From Emydura subglobosa (lineage: Eukaryota > Chordata > Testudines > Chelidae): 64,000 bases of DNA. The notes under the pieces were generated by a model, which worked only from the letters and a program-made list of their open reading frames with translations, made no database searches and had not been told where the DNA came from. Positions within the stretch are counted from its first letter, which is position 1. Every line of letters begins with the position of its first letter. The position numbers were made by a program, and so were the translations under genes. Below are positions 21,901 to 33,210 of the stretch, piece after piece. The stretch spans positions 73,388,890 to 73,452,889 of the forward strand of contig ML679961.1 in the NCBI GenBank assembly GCA_007922225.1. Reading direction: 5' to 3'.

Positions 21901-22851
21901 TAAATATTGCAAATTAATTAGAGTTAACTAATGGTTTCATCTTGTATGCTGATTTAGATAGTTACTAAAAAGGAGCAATCACTGAGACTGAATTCCACTG
22001 TATTGTCATAGCTTGAGCTTTCACTCATTTTCCTTTTATATGAAATTCAATATGCCCTCTTCTAGCAAAGTAGAGCTAATCTGAAAGAGATATATGCATG
22101 TACATTTCATAACGTATACAAGACCAAACCATTTTTTCCCTGTTTCAACCAACTGGGTGGGTAGGAGTGTTGAAACTGTTACAGTGAGGCCTTTGGACAA
22201 CCTTTGTCTTCTAATAATGACATAGAAGTCTGTCTTCTCTAAGTAAATACAAGACATATTCTAACCCCAAAACTTGGTTTCTGCTTCTGTGCAATAAGAA
22301 GAAAAACAACCCAAAAATGAAAAGGGATGGATTTGAGGGTCAGGACAACTTTTATCTGCCCGCCCCCCCCCCCCCCCCTCGCCCCACACACACAAATGTT
22401 TTTATATGGCTCTTCTTTCGAGGCTGGGTAATTTCATCACCGTGGTGATTATCATTTGATGTCATGACTTTGTGGTGTGGGATGGGTGAATATATTGGGG
22501 AAAATTAAGAACTAACTTGAATTTTACCCCAAAACGTGAACTGAACTCCTCTCTCTGTCCCCATCCATGGCGCAAATAAATTAATAAAAATAAGAATGTT
22601 AAGCTAACTTAATGTAATATTTTTTGGTCCACCTGGTTCAGGCTGGAAATGTTAATGCCAAAATTCCGAGAGGAGAGAGATTTATTTCATGGTGTTTCTA
22701 GCCTAACCTCATTTACACACAGGAATTACTTTAATGAAATATCACAGAAAAGCCTTTTCTATTAGATTTACAGCCCAGTTTTTCAAACTGCTGATTTGGA
22801 TCATTCTAAATGTTGGGATTTTATTTAGTCACTTTGAACAGTCTTCTAATC
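21901..22851. other. Intergenic sequence with poly(C) run
   Basis: An uninterrupted run of 16 C lies at 22363-22378, followed by TCGCCCCACACACACA. No gene. Confidence 0.6.
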
Positions 22852-23038
22852 CAGGGGTTCTCAATCTGGAGAATTGAATCCCTGGGGGATTGTCAGGGGC
22901 CATGGCTAACCTTTCCTTTTTGAATTACGGAATTGAAAAGGAGTACTAGCTACATCTTTACTAGATGGGAAAGAGGCCCCCAGCTGAAGACTGGAAAAAA
23001 ACAAGGGGTGGTGGTATGGAAAATGTTGAAAACTACAG
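22852..23038. mobile_element. Possible degraded hAT-type MITE
   Basis: The left end CAGGGGTTCTCAATCTGG resembles the CAGTGGTTCTCAACC end of hAT MITEs. The right end read backwards, CTGTAGTTTTCAAC, matches it at only 9 of 14 positions. There is no target duplication. Confidence 0.35.
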
Positions 23039-25100
23039 CATTTGAGGTTTCTAGCTCTCATTAACTTGTAGCACAAAATCACACAGGACGAGGTTGTCTA
23101 AGTACTCATATATAAACAGAGATGGGTTTGAAACAAAATCTGGGTCCCACAAAAAATCTTGAATATCTGGTGAATTGAGATGCAGATTCTAACTGGGCTA
23201 TGTGGACTAAATCAAACTGATCCAACTCTTTGCCTTGGGCCTGTCTCTACTAACTGTTTAAATAGGTCTTAGTATTGCATGCTATTTTGTGAATGCTGTT
23301 TTCCAGCCTCCTCCAACTCTTTTGTCTGTGGGATTTGTAATAGCTTTCTGTATTTCTTAGTGTATATCAGTACATTAATAAGAGAGTCCACAGCGTGATA
23401 CTTTAGCTGAAGAAAGGTGGGGGAGGGAACAATCTGAAATTTCCTAAGAATTGGTAAGGAATTCCCAGGCTTTTCTGGGTGATGTTTCCTGTTGTTATGT
23501 CCTGAGTGCATACAACATATTTCATAAATACCATAGTTGAATGCTGTTTTCCCAACCAAATATTTACTTTGTGGGTTTGCCCCCAGCTCACACTTTTTTT
23601 TAATTTGGGATTATTGGGGGAATACTTTCGGACCCTACAAATATAAAAACAGGTGTTCAAGCAATTTAAAATTTGGTCACGGTTGCTTGATTATTTCTCT
23701 ATGGTGGTTGAGTTGTTTTATTGTGTGAAATAACATAATGATGTTACATTCCACTGCCATCTATACCTACCACAAAAAAAGAAATTGAGCTGGTCTTAAA
23801 TACGTTCTGAGTTATAATTACCTGAGAGGGCAAACGTGAATTGTGGAATGGTACAGGAGAGCACTGAAATCTGATTCATATATTGGCAGCCAGTGCCTGG
23901 TGGGTACTTAATCCACAAGGATTTTAATCCCTTTTGTTCTGCACCCAGTATACCTGGACTTTAGAAAGTTTCAGTTTACCTACTGGTTAATGAAAATCAG
24001 TTTTGTTGTGATGAAAAGGGATGGATGTAGCTCATCAACCAAAGGTCCCTTGTAACCCACAAGATCTTATGTTGAGTTGTATTGCAAAGATATATGGGGC
24101 CAGCTTTACCCCTGGTGAAATCCATTGAATATGACCCCACTGTGCATGCAAAGACAAACTGTATCTTGCCCTCTGTGGGCACAAAGTGTCCTCTGGTAGT
24201 AGAACCTTTGTTTCACAACAGGGGGCTGGAAGCGGCGTGATTTGGCGACACAGCAGGTGTGCACTCCTTGTGTGATGGAAAGGTGCATTTTGTGGCAGCT
24301 TTCTACACACTGTCAGGGATGGGGTGGGAGGATCCTCTGCTCTGCAAGTCCTCCCAACCTCTCCCTGGCCACAGAGTGGCTGCATTAGGGACAGTTAAGG
24401 AGAATATTGCAATCTCAGGACTGAAGAACAGCTGCAGAGTTGGTCCAATGCTTCTTCATAGTCTCTGGGGGATTACACAACATACAACACAATCCAGGGT
24501 ACTGTTTCCATAGGAATGTACAGAATTGGTCACAAAGGCACTTACTAAAGGTTAATGGTAGAAAGGGAGCTTTTCATAGTTGCAGCTGGGAATTAGGTGC
24601 CTAACTCCCACTGGAAGTCACCTGGAGCAGGTGCCCAACTCTTATTTGTACCTTCTGTGAATCTCCTCCTTAGAACTATAGGAAGCATCTGTATTTTGTA
24701 TCCAATGTGAAACCTATAATGAAGTTCCACACAGTTTGCAAGCATCTTTGCTCTGGGAAATATGCTCCAGGTCCCTTGGGTTTTATTTTATTGCAATCAT
24801 CTTCTAGAAATATTTGGTTACTTTGAGGGGAGTTTTTGTCTGTGGACTTCTCTATTTTCATGAAGCAAATATCACTTATGAGTGTCTGTGATATAAAGGG
24901 TTTGCCCAAATTAGAGAGATTAGCACAGGTCACAGTTTCTAGCATGTAAAATTGGGATAAATGAGAGTGTGAAATATTAAAAAGGGAAACAACCTGGCAT
25001 TGGGAAGTGAGAGCCAAATGGAATCAAAGCCCTGCTGCATTCTGATGCTGTCTATGAGCAGATTGTAAATGAAGATTTGAAAAGCAGCTAGTGTGAAAAA
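23039..25100. other. Intergenic sequence
   Basis: No gene. A 'GGCCAGCTTTACCCCTGGTG' dispersed-repeat word lies near 24099, and a TTAGGTGCCTAACTCC fragment near 24593. A 116-codon frame on the - strand (24035-24385) has no recognisable domain. Confidence 0.45.
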
Positions 25101-25191
25101 CAAGGTGGGTGAGGTAACATATTTTGTTGGCCCAACTTCTGTTGGTGAGAGAGACAAGCTTTTGAGCTTACACAGAGCACATCTTTAGGAG
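25101..25191 (+). repeat. Interspersed repeat fragment (GGTGAGGTA...GAGAGAGAC family)
   Basis: The second copy of the family at 164-288, here with the clearer reading GTTGGCCCAACTTCTGTTGG and GGTGAGAGAGACAAGCTTTT. Confidence 0.65.
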
Positions 25192-28100
25192 TGAAAAAGT
25201 ATTCAAACAAAGTGAATTCCTAAATGCGGCCTAATGCAAAATCTTTAGCAACTTCTCTTCCCTTTTTCCTAGTATGAGAAACTAGAAAAGGGGAGTAGAG
25301 GAGGTGTCAAGATCCATGGAGCAAAATCAATTCAGTAGTCCTACTTCTTCTGACGAGGAAAAATCCCAGACATTTGCAGGGATGATAAGTGCCTTATTCC
25401 ACCCACCACTGCCTCACCAACATTGAAATCCTAATCTCTTTGAAACAAACTGCATGGCAATTAGTTTGGATCTCCAAAGGAGAGAGTCACCTTGTATCTC
25501 ATTAGGATTGGAAGAGTGACTCCAACAGTACTCATTTTCTGTTTAATACAACATTTTAAAGAATACTTTGGGAACACTGGTTGAGAAATTACGGAAATAT
25601 TTTAATTGGAGATAGATGTGTGCATTTTGGAACTTGTGGCTTTTCAAATTCCCCTCCCATTTTCAAGCACTGGTTCTCAGTAAAATGTGTATGAATAAAG
25701 CTGTATTAGGTACTATTAATAAATAGCAACACCATGACAGACACTCACAGATTACACTGTAATTCATGGTTTTTCTTTTATTTTAATTTTGTGCTTCAGA
25801 GGGTTCTTTGGAGGGCAGAGTATATGTATGAAATTATATTTGTTAATATCACCATTGAAACCAAATAGCAGCCTTAACAACTTTCTTCTTTCCCTCTCTG
25901 TGGAATTTGCAGTTGAGAATGGTTTCCATTTAATAAACTCCTAATGCTTTCATGGAAATGCTTGCAGGCCTTAGAAGTCAAACAATTTCAAGACTTTCAG
26001 TGTATTTATTTTCTCATTTTTTGTGTTAAAACACCCTGCCGCAGGTGCCAGCGGTAACAGGTCTCTCAAATCCCACTATGGAAACAATGCATGAGTCAAA
26101 ATATTTATATTTTTAGGTGGTGGTAAGGGAGGCTCAATCCCTCCTTCGGATAAGCCTACACTTTCAAAGAGTATAGAATAAGATACCTCTAAATTGTCAC
26201 CCAAAACTCATTCAATTTGATTGTTGTAGCTTATGAGGGTCAAAAAAGTTAACATGAGGGAATTTTTAAAGACACCTCTGAATTGTTTTGGTTTGAGATA
26301 ACAGCAGATATGCTGAAATACCAAGAGAAAAAAAGTTGTTTTATGGTATTTTCAACGTGGCCAGAAGGGCATGCAAATGCCCCAAGAAAGTACATTCTCA
26401 CATTATTTCCATCCTAGAGCATGATCTTACACTATAGGAGTTTTTCCATTGACCTGACTGTGAACAGGACAACCCCCTAATGAATTTCTATTGAGCTTCA
26501 GATAATCATCCAACCTCTGAACATTTTAAGGTTCAAATTCTACTACTTGTCCTCAATACAGTTATCCTAGTAGCAGCACATAGAAAATGGAATGATGGCA
26601 AATGAAAATGGTGCTCAGATTTAACTCTTGATTAGTGCTGAGATGCTTCTGTTCACAACTATATGAGACTCACCAATGCGGGCATATCACAGTGTTACGA
26701 CCTTTTTGAAAATTCTCACAGAAATAGTTTTGCAAAATACCATCAGATCCAGGTGCTTCTCAGACTAATGAGACTGTGTATTCTGTGTCATATTCTGCAA
26801 ATTTGAATTTTAGCTAAGGGAAGCACTATGGATGAAATCCAGGTCCAATGAAGTCACTGGGAGTTTTTCCATTGATTTCAATAGGATCCAAAATTTCACC
26901 CTGTATATTTTCTCTGGTAAATAAAGTATTTTCAGGAATTTGTTAAACACTTTTTTTTCTTTAAATGGATTTAGATTCTATAAGAGTTTCATTACAATTT
27001 AGTAGTAGTGACTGTCTGTGGTTTATGCATGCTGAGCTCACCCCTGTGCTGGCCTATTGGATGAATTTTATCTCTGCAGCATTATCATAAAAGTAATAGC
27101 CACATGCCTCCAAACATAGTTGTTGCCAGCAAAACTTTATACATGTGATAAGGGGAACAAAACTTAGGACTTCTGCACTTAAAACAGTCCTCCTTCAACC
27201 ACTTGCTCTAAAGGAGATTGTCTGATAACTCAGTAATGTAAAGCTTCTCTTCAGACCCAAGTCCGTGTGCTTGCTACATACATTTGCCAGTGTTCTGGCT
27301 AATCTAGGCTGCATGTTGAATAAACTCAGGCTGTGTTATGATTTTGTGTGGAAACCACACAATGTTTGAATGTCTTTCCTGGTTTCCACAAAAACCCAGG
27401 CAAATGTTGTTTTGCTTTGTGTTAGGGAAGAGTTGCTACTGGAACTCTAAGTTACTCGTGTGTGTAAATAAGCTTTGCCGTGGATCACACAACTTCTTCT
27501 TATAGCCTCTTTTCAAGCCCCCAACTGCCATCCTCTCAAAGGCTTGAGCTGGCCTGATTTCAAATCACAGGACACTGTGGTGCACATATACATTATATGT
27601 TACATATTTAACCTACTCTCCATCATCCCTGTTTGGGCACAGCTGAAGTATGTGAGTATCTAGTACATGACCTCAGATTCATTAAACTCCACAGTCTCTC
27701 TCCTGTTTATATTTTTAATCTCATTCTATTTCTCTGGTTTTCTAAAATAATGGGAGCAGATCATGGAGCATCATCAAAAGCAGAATACAAATTCATATCT
27801 ATTCTGAGTACCTGCAATTATACACCTCCAGGATAGGAGAGTTCTGCATCACAATCCCCCTGGCAACTGCAATCATCCATGCAGTACATAGTTTACATCA
27901 TTCCTAGACCAGAGTTTTCTAGTCAGGGTCTCATTTGAAGTACAGCAACACAATTCACATGACAGGGAGAGGAGACTCCAGGGAATCTTGGTAAATTATT
28001 TTCTTTAAAGTAAGTGGAGAAGCTTTCAGCAAATGTTGAATTAACGTCACTGAAGGATGCAAAGCAGCTACTGAATTAAGAGCATAGATTCAAGAAAATC

Positions 28101-28555
28101 ACAAATGTCTTGACATATTCAAACAAAATACATTGAATGTCAGGTCCAGTGTGATCAGGCTTCTGGGGCTTGAAGATGTGACCTGTGGTGTGAACAGCGT
28201 GGGAGTTTTGGGCATGGCAATAGCCTCCACTATTAGATGGCAAACATATAATGCTGACCACAGAATTTAATTATAATACCTAGTGCTCATACAGTGATTT
28301 ACATTGTTATTACTTGGGTAGCACCAATAGGGTAATGGCCACAGTAGAAACACCAGCTGAAGTTTTCCATATGGTTCCAGATGTCAAAGAAGTTGGGAAC
28401 AGAGCAATGAGTCTGTTGGTCGATGGGTTCCTGGGATACCAGTGCTTCAAATGAAAAGGAGACCATTCAAATTTCAACTAGAAAGCTGCTATCACTATAA
28501 ATATGAGGATGAAGTCTCTGCCCCTAAAAAAGCTTACAGACTAAATAGATAATGT
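25192..28555. other. Long stretch without gene or clear repeats
   Basis: Apart from a short dispersed word near 26826-26905 (TTTTTCCATTGATTTCAATA) the sequence looks unique. The segment 25680-26110 is a candidate conserved non-coding element (inference from lack of repeats). At 26367-26382 the octamer ATGCAAAT lies inside the inverted repeat GGGCATGCAAATGCCC. Confidence 0.4.
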
Positions 28556-28559
28556 ACAA

Positions 28560-28738
28560 GTTGGATGTCCCTAAACCTCTAACTACCAGAAGCTGGGACT
28601 AGACAACAGGGGATGGATCACTTGATAAATTACCCTGTCCTGTTAATTCTCTCTGAAGCATATGGCACTGGCCACTGCTGGACAATAGGCTAGATGTATC
28701 ATTGGTCTGACCCCGTATGGCCATTCTTATGTTCTTAA
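28560..28738 (+). mobile_element. CR1 LINE 3' end
   Basis: It shows the diagnostic sauropsid CR1 3'-end words in order: 'AGAAGCTGGGACTAGA', 'GGGGATGGATCACTTGAT', then GGCACTGGCCACTG, 'GGTCTGACCCCGTATGGCC' and the terminal 'ATTCTTATGTTCTTA'. It is 5'-truncated to under 200 bp, as is usual for CR1. There is no coding capacity. Confidence 0.88.
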
Positions 28739-28954
28739 ATGGGGGGATGAAATAGATGCAACAAAAGCAGGTGACTAAGTGACTGGTAAGGTTTAGTATG
28801 TGTCTGAGTAATTTTATGTTTTGTTTTTCTTCGTTTACATAAAGATTAATAATCATCTAATTTGTTAACACTTCTCTTGGAGGCAGAATTAGGGTTTCTA
28901 GGCCCTTTGAAAGAAGTGTGTTTTGAAAAATGTCTTGAGGGAAGAAATGGCCAC

Positions 28955-29450
28955 ATTTTTCAACATTTTTTTTTTTTAATATAGGGTTGTCAAAACCAAA
29001 ACTTTTTTGTGGGAACATGTCAGTTTTCATTAAACATTTTTTGTCAGGAAGGTTTCTCAGGTCCCAGTTGGAATTTCTGATCAAAAAGAAAGACTCACCA
29101 CAGGACAGTCAATAATCCTGTGGTTAGGGCACTTACCTGGGAAGTAGATGACCGACGTTCAAGTTTCTGCTTCAAATCCAGCAGAGCAGGGATTTGAACC
29201 TCAATCTAGAGTGACCATCATTTATTTTTGAAAAAATGTTCAACAGTCTGTTTCATCTCAATGTGGAAGAGAAAAATGTTTGAAATTTCAAAAATCATTT
29301 CTGAGCCAGTTTTATTTGAAGAAGGGCATGGCATCCTGGAAGAGGGATGAGATGTTTCAGGCATCCACAGGCTGCAATAGAAAATCCAACAAGGGGTGGG
29401 TTTCATGAAACAGTGATTAATTGTGCATGTTGAGCTGAGCAAAAGGAGCT
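28955..29450. mobile_element. MITE-like repeat (AAATTTTC family) with tRNA-like words
   Basis: An A/T-rich section (28970-29040) is followed by TGTGGTTAGGGCACTTACCTGGGA and, further on, GCAGGGATTTGAACCTC. This is the same arrangement as in the 14184-14888 element. The boundaries are approximate. Confidence 0.5.
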
Positions 29451-29479
29451 AGGGGAGAGGACCAAAGAATAAGTTGAAA

Positions 29480-29620
29480 GGGATATATCAACACCTCTTT
29501 GAGGTAGGTAGGTTGCTAATGATATATTTTCCCCAATTAACAACTAAGAAAAGTGAGGGTGTGAGATTAAAGAACTTGACCATAGCCACACAGAGATAGT
29601 GACAGTGTCATAAGAGTAAA
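29480..29620 (-). mobile_element. MIR-like SINE fragment
   Basis: The + strand words 'AAAGTGAGGGTGTGAGATTA', 'AAGAACTTGACCATAGCCAC' and ACAGAG are a diverged reverse complement of the MIR core. Confidence 0.55.
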
Positions 29621-30007
29621 GATTTGTTCTTGGCCAAAATTTGCAGTATACCAGTTGACTGCTGTTCTCCACTCCACAAATGCTGATGTCCTATTTGGAA
29701 TAAAAACTGAGCCAGGACTTCAGGAGTTGTACAATAGTTTACCGTGAAATTCTGTGATGAAAGGTGGTTAATAAACACACACACACTAGTATTTTCTCCC
29801 ATCGTGTGTGAAGATTTAGAGATATTTTGGAGCTTGTCAGCCAGTGACTAAGAAACGCTGTTCATAATAGTCCCATGCAATGCTTATTTCTTATTAGGTA
29901 CATAATCTTCTGACAACAACGATTATTTAGCAAATTGCTACATTTTGTACCCATGTGGTAATTATTGTAAATGTACTGAGCCTTTGACAAGTGACTGTTC
30001 TTATCTA

Positions 30008-30009
<2 letters not shown>
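29621..30009. other. Intergenic sequence
   Basis: Nothing recognised except a short (AC)n near 29775-29787. Confidence 0.4.
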
Positions 30010-30055
<46 letters not shown>

Positions 30056-30065
30056 NNNNNNNNNN

Positions 30066-30111
<46 letters not shown>
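30010..30111. repeat. (CT)n microsatellite containing a 10-N gap
   Basis: Pure CT dinucleotides run on both sides of N at 30056-30065. The true repeat length is unknown. The open frames of alternating residues across it are artefacts. Confidence 0.97.
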
Positions 30112-30113
<2 letters not shown>

Positions 30114-30987
30114 GATTTGCCCATCAGCAACCAAATACTAAGTGTAAGGGCCATAGGTATTTGCTTGTATTAACAAAAAAAAAAAAAATTCATGCTGCAA
30201 ACTAGAATGCCAGCTCCTAGCTGGCTAGCAAAGCTGTTCCTGTTACCTAGCAACCAACAGGAAACATGTCAGAGAGCAAGAGGGGCCTGAATCAATATGG
30301 ATGTGTTGGCAGCAGCTTTATTAGTTTAGGCAAAGTAGACTGAAGGTGGGAGGCAAAGGAGGAAGACTGCCTAACTGTACTGGCTTTTTTAGTGTATGCA
30401 ATAGTGTGAGGAGCAGTAATTTGAATGAGGGCCTGCAGATCAGGGGTTGATATAGTGATGTGTTCATTATTCCTCCCCTCTCCTTCCCCCCAAATCTTTC
30501 GACTCTGTTAAAATAGCAGAGTAAACTGAACATATTCCTTTTATGAAAACAACGTGCCCTAGGACCTCAGCTGCTTCTTAAGATGTCTATATAAGCAGGG
30601 TGTTCTTTGCCTCTGTGAAATGAGTGCAAATGCAATGATTTCAGGTGTTCTGTGGGCTGACACTGGCAGCTACTGATTTGAGCTCTGCAGAGTGGAAGAT
30701 TCTGTGCTGACAATACTCCAGGTCTATAGGAAAAGAATGTAATATGAGCAGATGGGAGACAAATGCAGAATATAGCACTCACACTGACATTAAATTGGTT
30801 CTTATCAATTTTGGCTATTTTCTTTCATGTTAAAACCAATCTTTTGTATAGTGGAAAAAAAGGTCTTACATTTTAGATGAGCACCATGAGTATTTAACAA
30901 ATCTTCTCAAGGACTGAGGCTTGTGTTCATTTGTTTAAACTCTTTGGACTTCTAGCATCTGCAAAACTATACAGGAAATTCTGTGAC
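30112..30987. other. Intergenic sequence
   Basis: No gene and no recognised repeat. Confidence 0.4.
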
Positions 30988-31087
30988 ATAACTTCCCAAC
31001 ATAATTTCTATTTCTGGTCAGGCTATCAGAATGGCTTTTCTGGGGATATTTCTGCACTTCCTTTAAAGGAAGAATTGTCTGGTGACT

Positions 31088-31371
31088 CTGTATAGGAGAA
31101 TTGTGTTGTATTTAGGAGATCTGGATTAAAATCCTGGTTCTGCCAAAGATTTTAGGCAAAGCAATGAACCATTTGGTACTTCAGTTCCCTATCTGTAAAC
31201 TGGGAATAATATTTCTCCCATAATTTGTTTGCCTTCTCCATTTTAGTCTGTAATTTCTTCAAGCAGGAACTTTCTCTTATTATGTTTGTACACAACCTAG
31301 CTCATACAGGCCCCATTCTCAGATGAGATCTCTAGAAACTACCACCTTAAAAACTAATATAAATAATAATT
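31088..31371 (+). mobile_element. MIR-like SINE with extended tail
   Basis: The words 'AGGAGATCTGGATTAAAATC', CTGGTTCTGCCA, 'CTTCAGTTCCCTATCTGTAA' and ACTGGGAATAAT are in order. A longer 3' tail follows (TTTGTACACAACCTAGC, AGATCTCTAGAAACTACC, ending AATAATAAT), known from sauropsid copies. Confidence 0.8.
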
Positions 31372-31498
31372 AGAGCTGGTCAGAAAATGGTATTTTGAAT
31401 ACAATTTCTTGAGGAGAAAAAATAACATTTTCAATTTTAAAGGAAATCACAACAATTTTCTGTTGGGTTTAGGTCCATTTCAGTTATTAAAAAGATGA
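31372..31498. mobile_element. MITE-like repeat fragment (TAGAGCTGGTC family)
   Basis: It begins TTAGAGCTGGTCAGAAAATGG directly after the SINE tail. A/T-rich words of the family follow. Similar A/T-rich family sequence recurs at about 32040-32150. Confidence 0.5.
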
Positions 31499-31533
31499 CC
31501 TGACCAGAAATAGAAATTACGTTGGGAAGTTAT

Positions 31534-32599
31534 TTCAAAGATTAATATAGAAAGGAAGACTGGAGAAGAGATTGCAGCTCAATTCACTCCTAACTCCCAG
31601 GAACTCTGCTCTTTATATACTGTACAAAGGAAATTCCTTTCCCATAATTGTTCTATACATGGAATTCCTTTTATGGTATTGCAGCATAACTAATCAATAA
31701 GCTAAAGATATCTGTAACCAAGGTCTTGCTATACAAAACACTTGATCATTATCACATCAATCATGGAATACATTTGCAACAAGAAGAATGTTTCATTAAT
31801 CATAAATAGTCCCTTTCTGGACACATTCTCCATGGCCAATGGGTCAAAGCAAGAGATTACACACATTTCATTCTTTAGTCATACACTAGAGTTCAACCTA
31901 AATTCAGAGCATCTTGAATTATAGATACAAATCACTGGAGTTACAGATAAATGCGTAGAGGATCAGGGGTTTTATATACAAAGAATTATGGGAATATAAA
32001 GAATCCTGGGGAATCTGGTTCATTTGCTAACACTTCCATTTTGTAATGAAAAACTAAAAACTTTTAATTTAAATTTATCAGAAAATGAAACATGAAAAAT
32101 GTTCATTTAGGAAAAAATGGCATTTTTCATTTAAAAAAACAAATTTGAACAAAAAAGATAGGAACCCATTGTAGTAATAAGAGATAAGAGCAGTGAGTAT
32201 TCTTCCAGTTGAGCTCAATGAACAACTTGTTCTTGACTCTGAAGCATAATGACGACAGCGGAAATATCAAATCAATAACAAATCAATATTAATCTTTGAA
32301 ATATCAAGTGCATTGGGAATACTTCTGATCATTTTGTCAGAAACAAGTAAATATGACAATGTGTAGGGAATTTGGGTAGAGTGCCAACTACTATTCTTCC
32401 TTATTGTGAAGCCGCTGAGTTGAGTCAAAGCTGTTGTCTACATATTTAAAAGTTAATATGACTTTTAAACCAAGTCATAGAGATATAGTGAAATGTTTAT
32501 GTTTATTCTCAATACAAAGAACTTTGTACTTAGAAAATATATTTCATTGAAATATCCCAAAGCGCTTTACAAGAAGAGGTAGTGTTTTTCTCAGTGTAT
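31534..32599. other. Intergenic sequence
   Basis: No gene. The part 32040-32150 carries AAAATGTTCATTT-type words of the MITE-like family. Confidence 0.4.
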
Positions 32600-32800
32600 A
32601 TGACTAATAAGCAGGGTAACTGGGTTTCTTGGTGGTTTTGCCAGTAATGTACTACGTGATTTTAGGCAAGCTTTTTTGTCTCCCTCTGACTCAGTTTCTC
32701 CATCTGTAAAATGGTATAATGATATTGACTTTCCTTTGTAAATGGTTTTGAGATCAATGGATGAAAACTACTATAGAAATGCTAAGTATCAATATGAAGT
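32600..32800 (+). mobile_element. MIR-like SINE
   Basis: The words 'TGGTTTTGCCAGTAATGTAC', 'GTGATTTTAGGCAAG', 'CTCAGTTTCTCCATCTGTAA' and AATGGTATAATGATATTG are in MIR order. Confidence 0.8.
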
Positions 32801-32804
32801 CTCA

Positions 32805-33210
32805 GATTTTCCCTGAGAGGTATTTCCCTTTTACAGATGGGGAAACTGAAGTCTGTTTTACACACAAATTTTGTACTGATATAACTGTTTTGGTTTAGGG
32901 TATAATTTTTTTAACTGTAATATTTATACCAGCATAACCCCTAGTGGAAGTATAGTTATTCCAGTATAATTGTTCCCTTTCCCATATGGGAATAACTCTA
33001 ATGGTCTAAAGGACCTTTATACCAGTATTGCTGGTACGTACTAGGGGGACTGTATCATTTTAACTATACTTGTATAATAAAAGAGAGACAACTTTTGTAT
33101 CTAGACAGGGCCTGAAATACACACAGGTGAACTGACTTGCAAAAGACACATGGAAATTTACTGGCTGCATTGGGAATAGTCCTGACTCTAATCCCATAGT
33201 CAAATATTGT
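32805..33210 (-). mobile_element. MIR-like SINE split by insertion
   Basis: TTTTACAGATGGGGAAACTG (32831-32850) starts a reverse MIR. The matching continuation 'GTGAACTGACTTGCAAAAG' resumes near 33126 and runs to 'CCTGACTCTAATCCCATAG'. The gap between is the element in the next entry. Confidence 0.65.
32855..33110. mobile_element. MITE-like insertion with TACACA/TAGATACA termini
   Basis: It begins GTCTGTTTTACACACAAA. Read from the far end it begins CCTGTCTAGATACAAAAG. The interior repeats TTATACCAG-type words. It interrupts a MIR-like SINE. There is no coding capacity, and the boundaries are approximate. Confidence 0.5.

Larger units (their letters stand above)
30988..31533. repeat. Inverted repeat pair, 35-bp arms
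   Basis: 30988-31022 and 31499-31533 are reverse complements at 34 of 35 positions (core ACTTCCCAAC and TTTCTATTTCTGGTCAGG), 476 bp apart. Weak matching continues several bases beyond both ends. A MIR-like SINE and part of an AAATTTTC-family repeat lie between the arms. No third copy of the arm was noticed in the window. Confidence 0.9.

Noticed and set aside
29862..30205. Frames with alternating Arg-Glu or Leu-Ser runs
   Set aside because: Translation of the (CT)n microsatellite and its 10-N gap.
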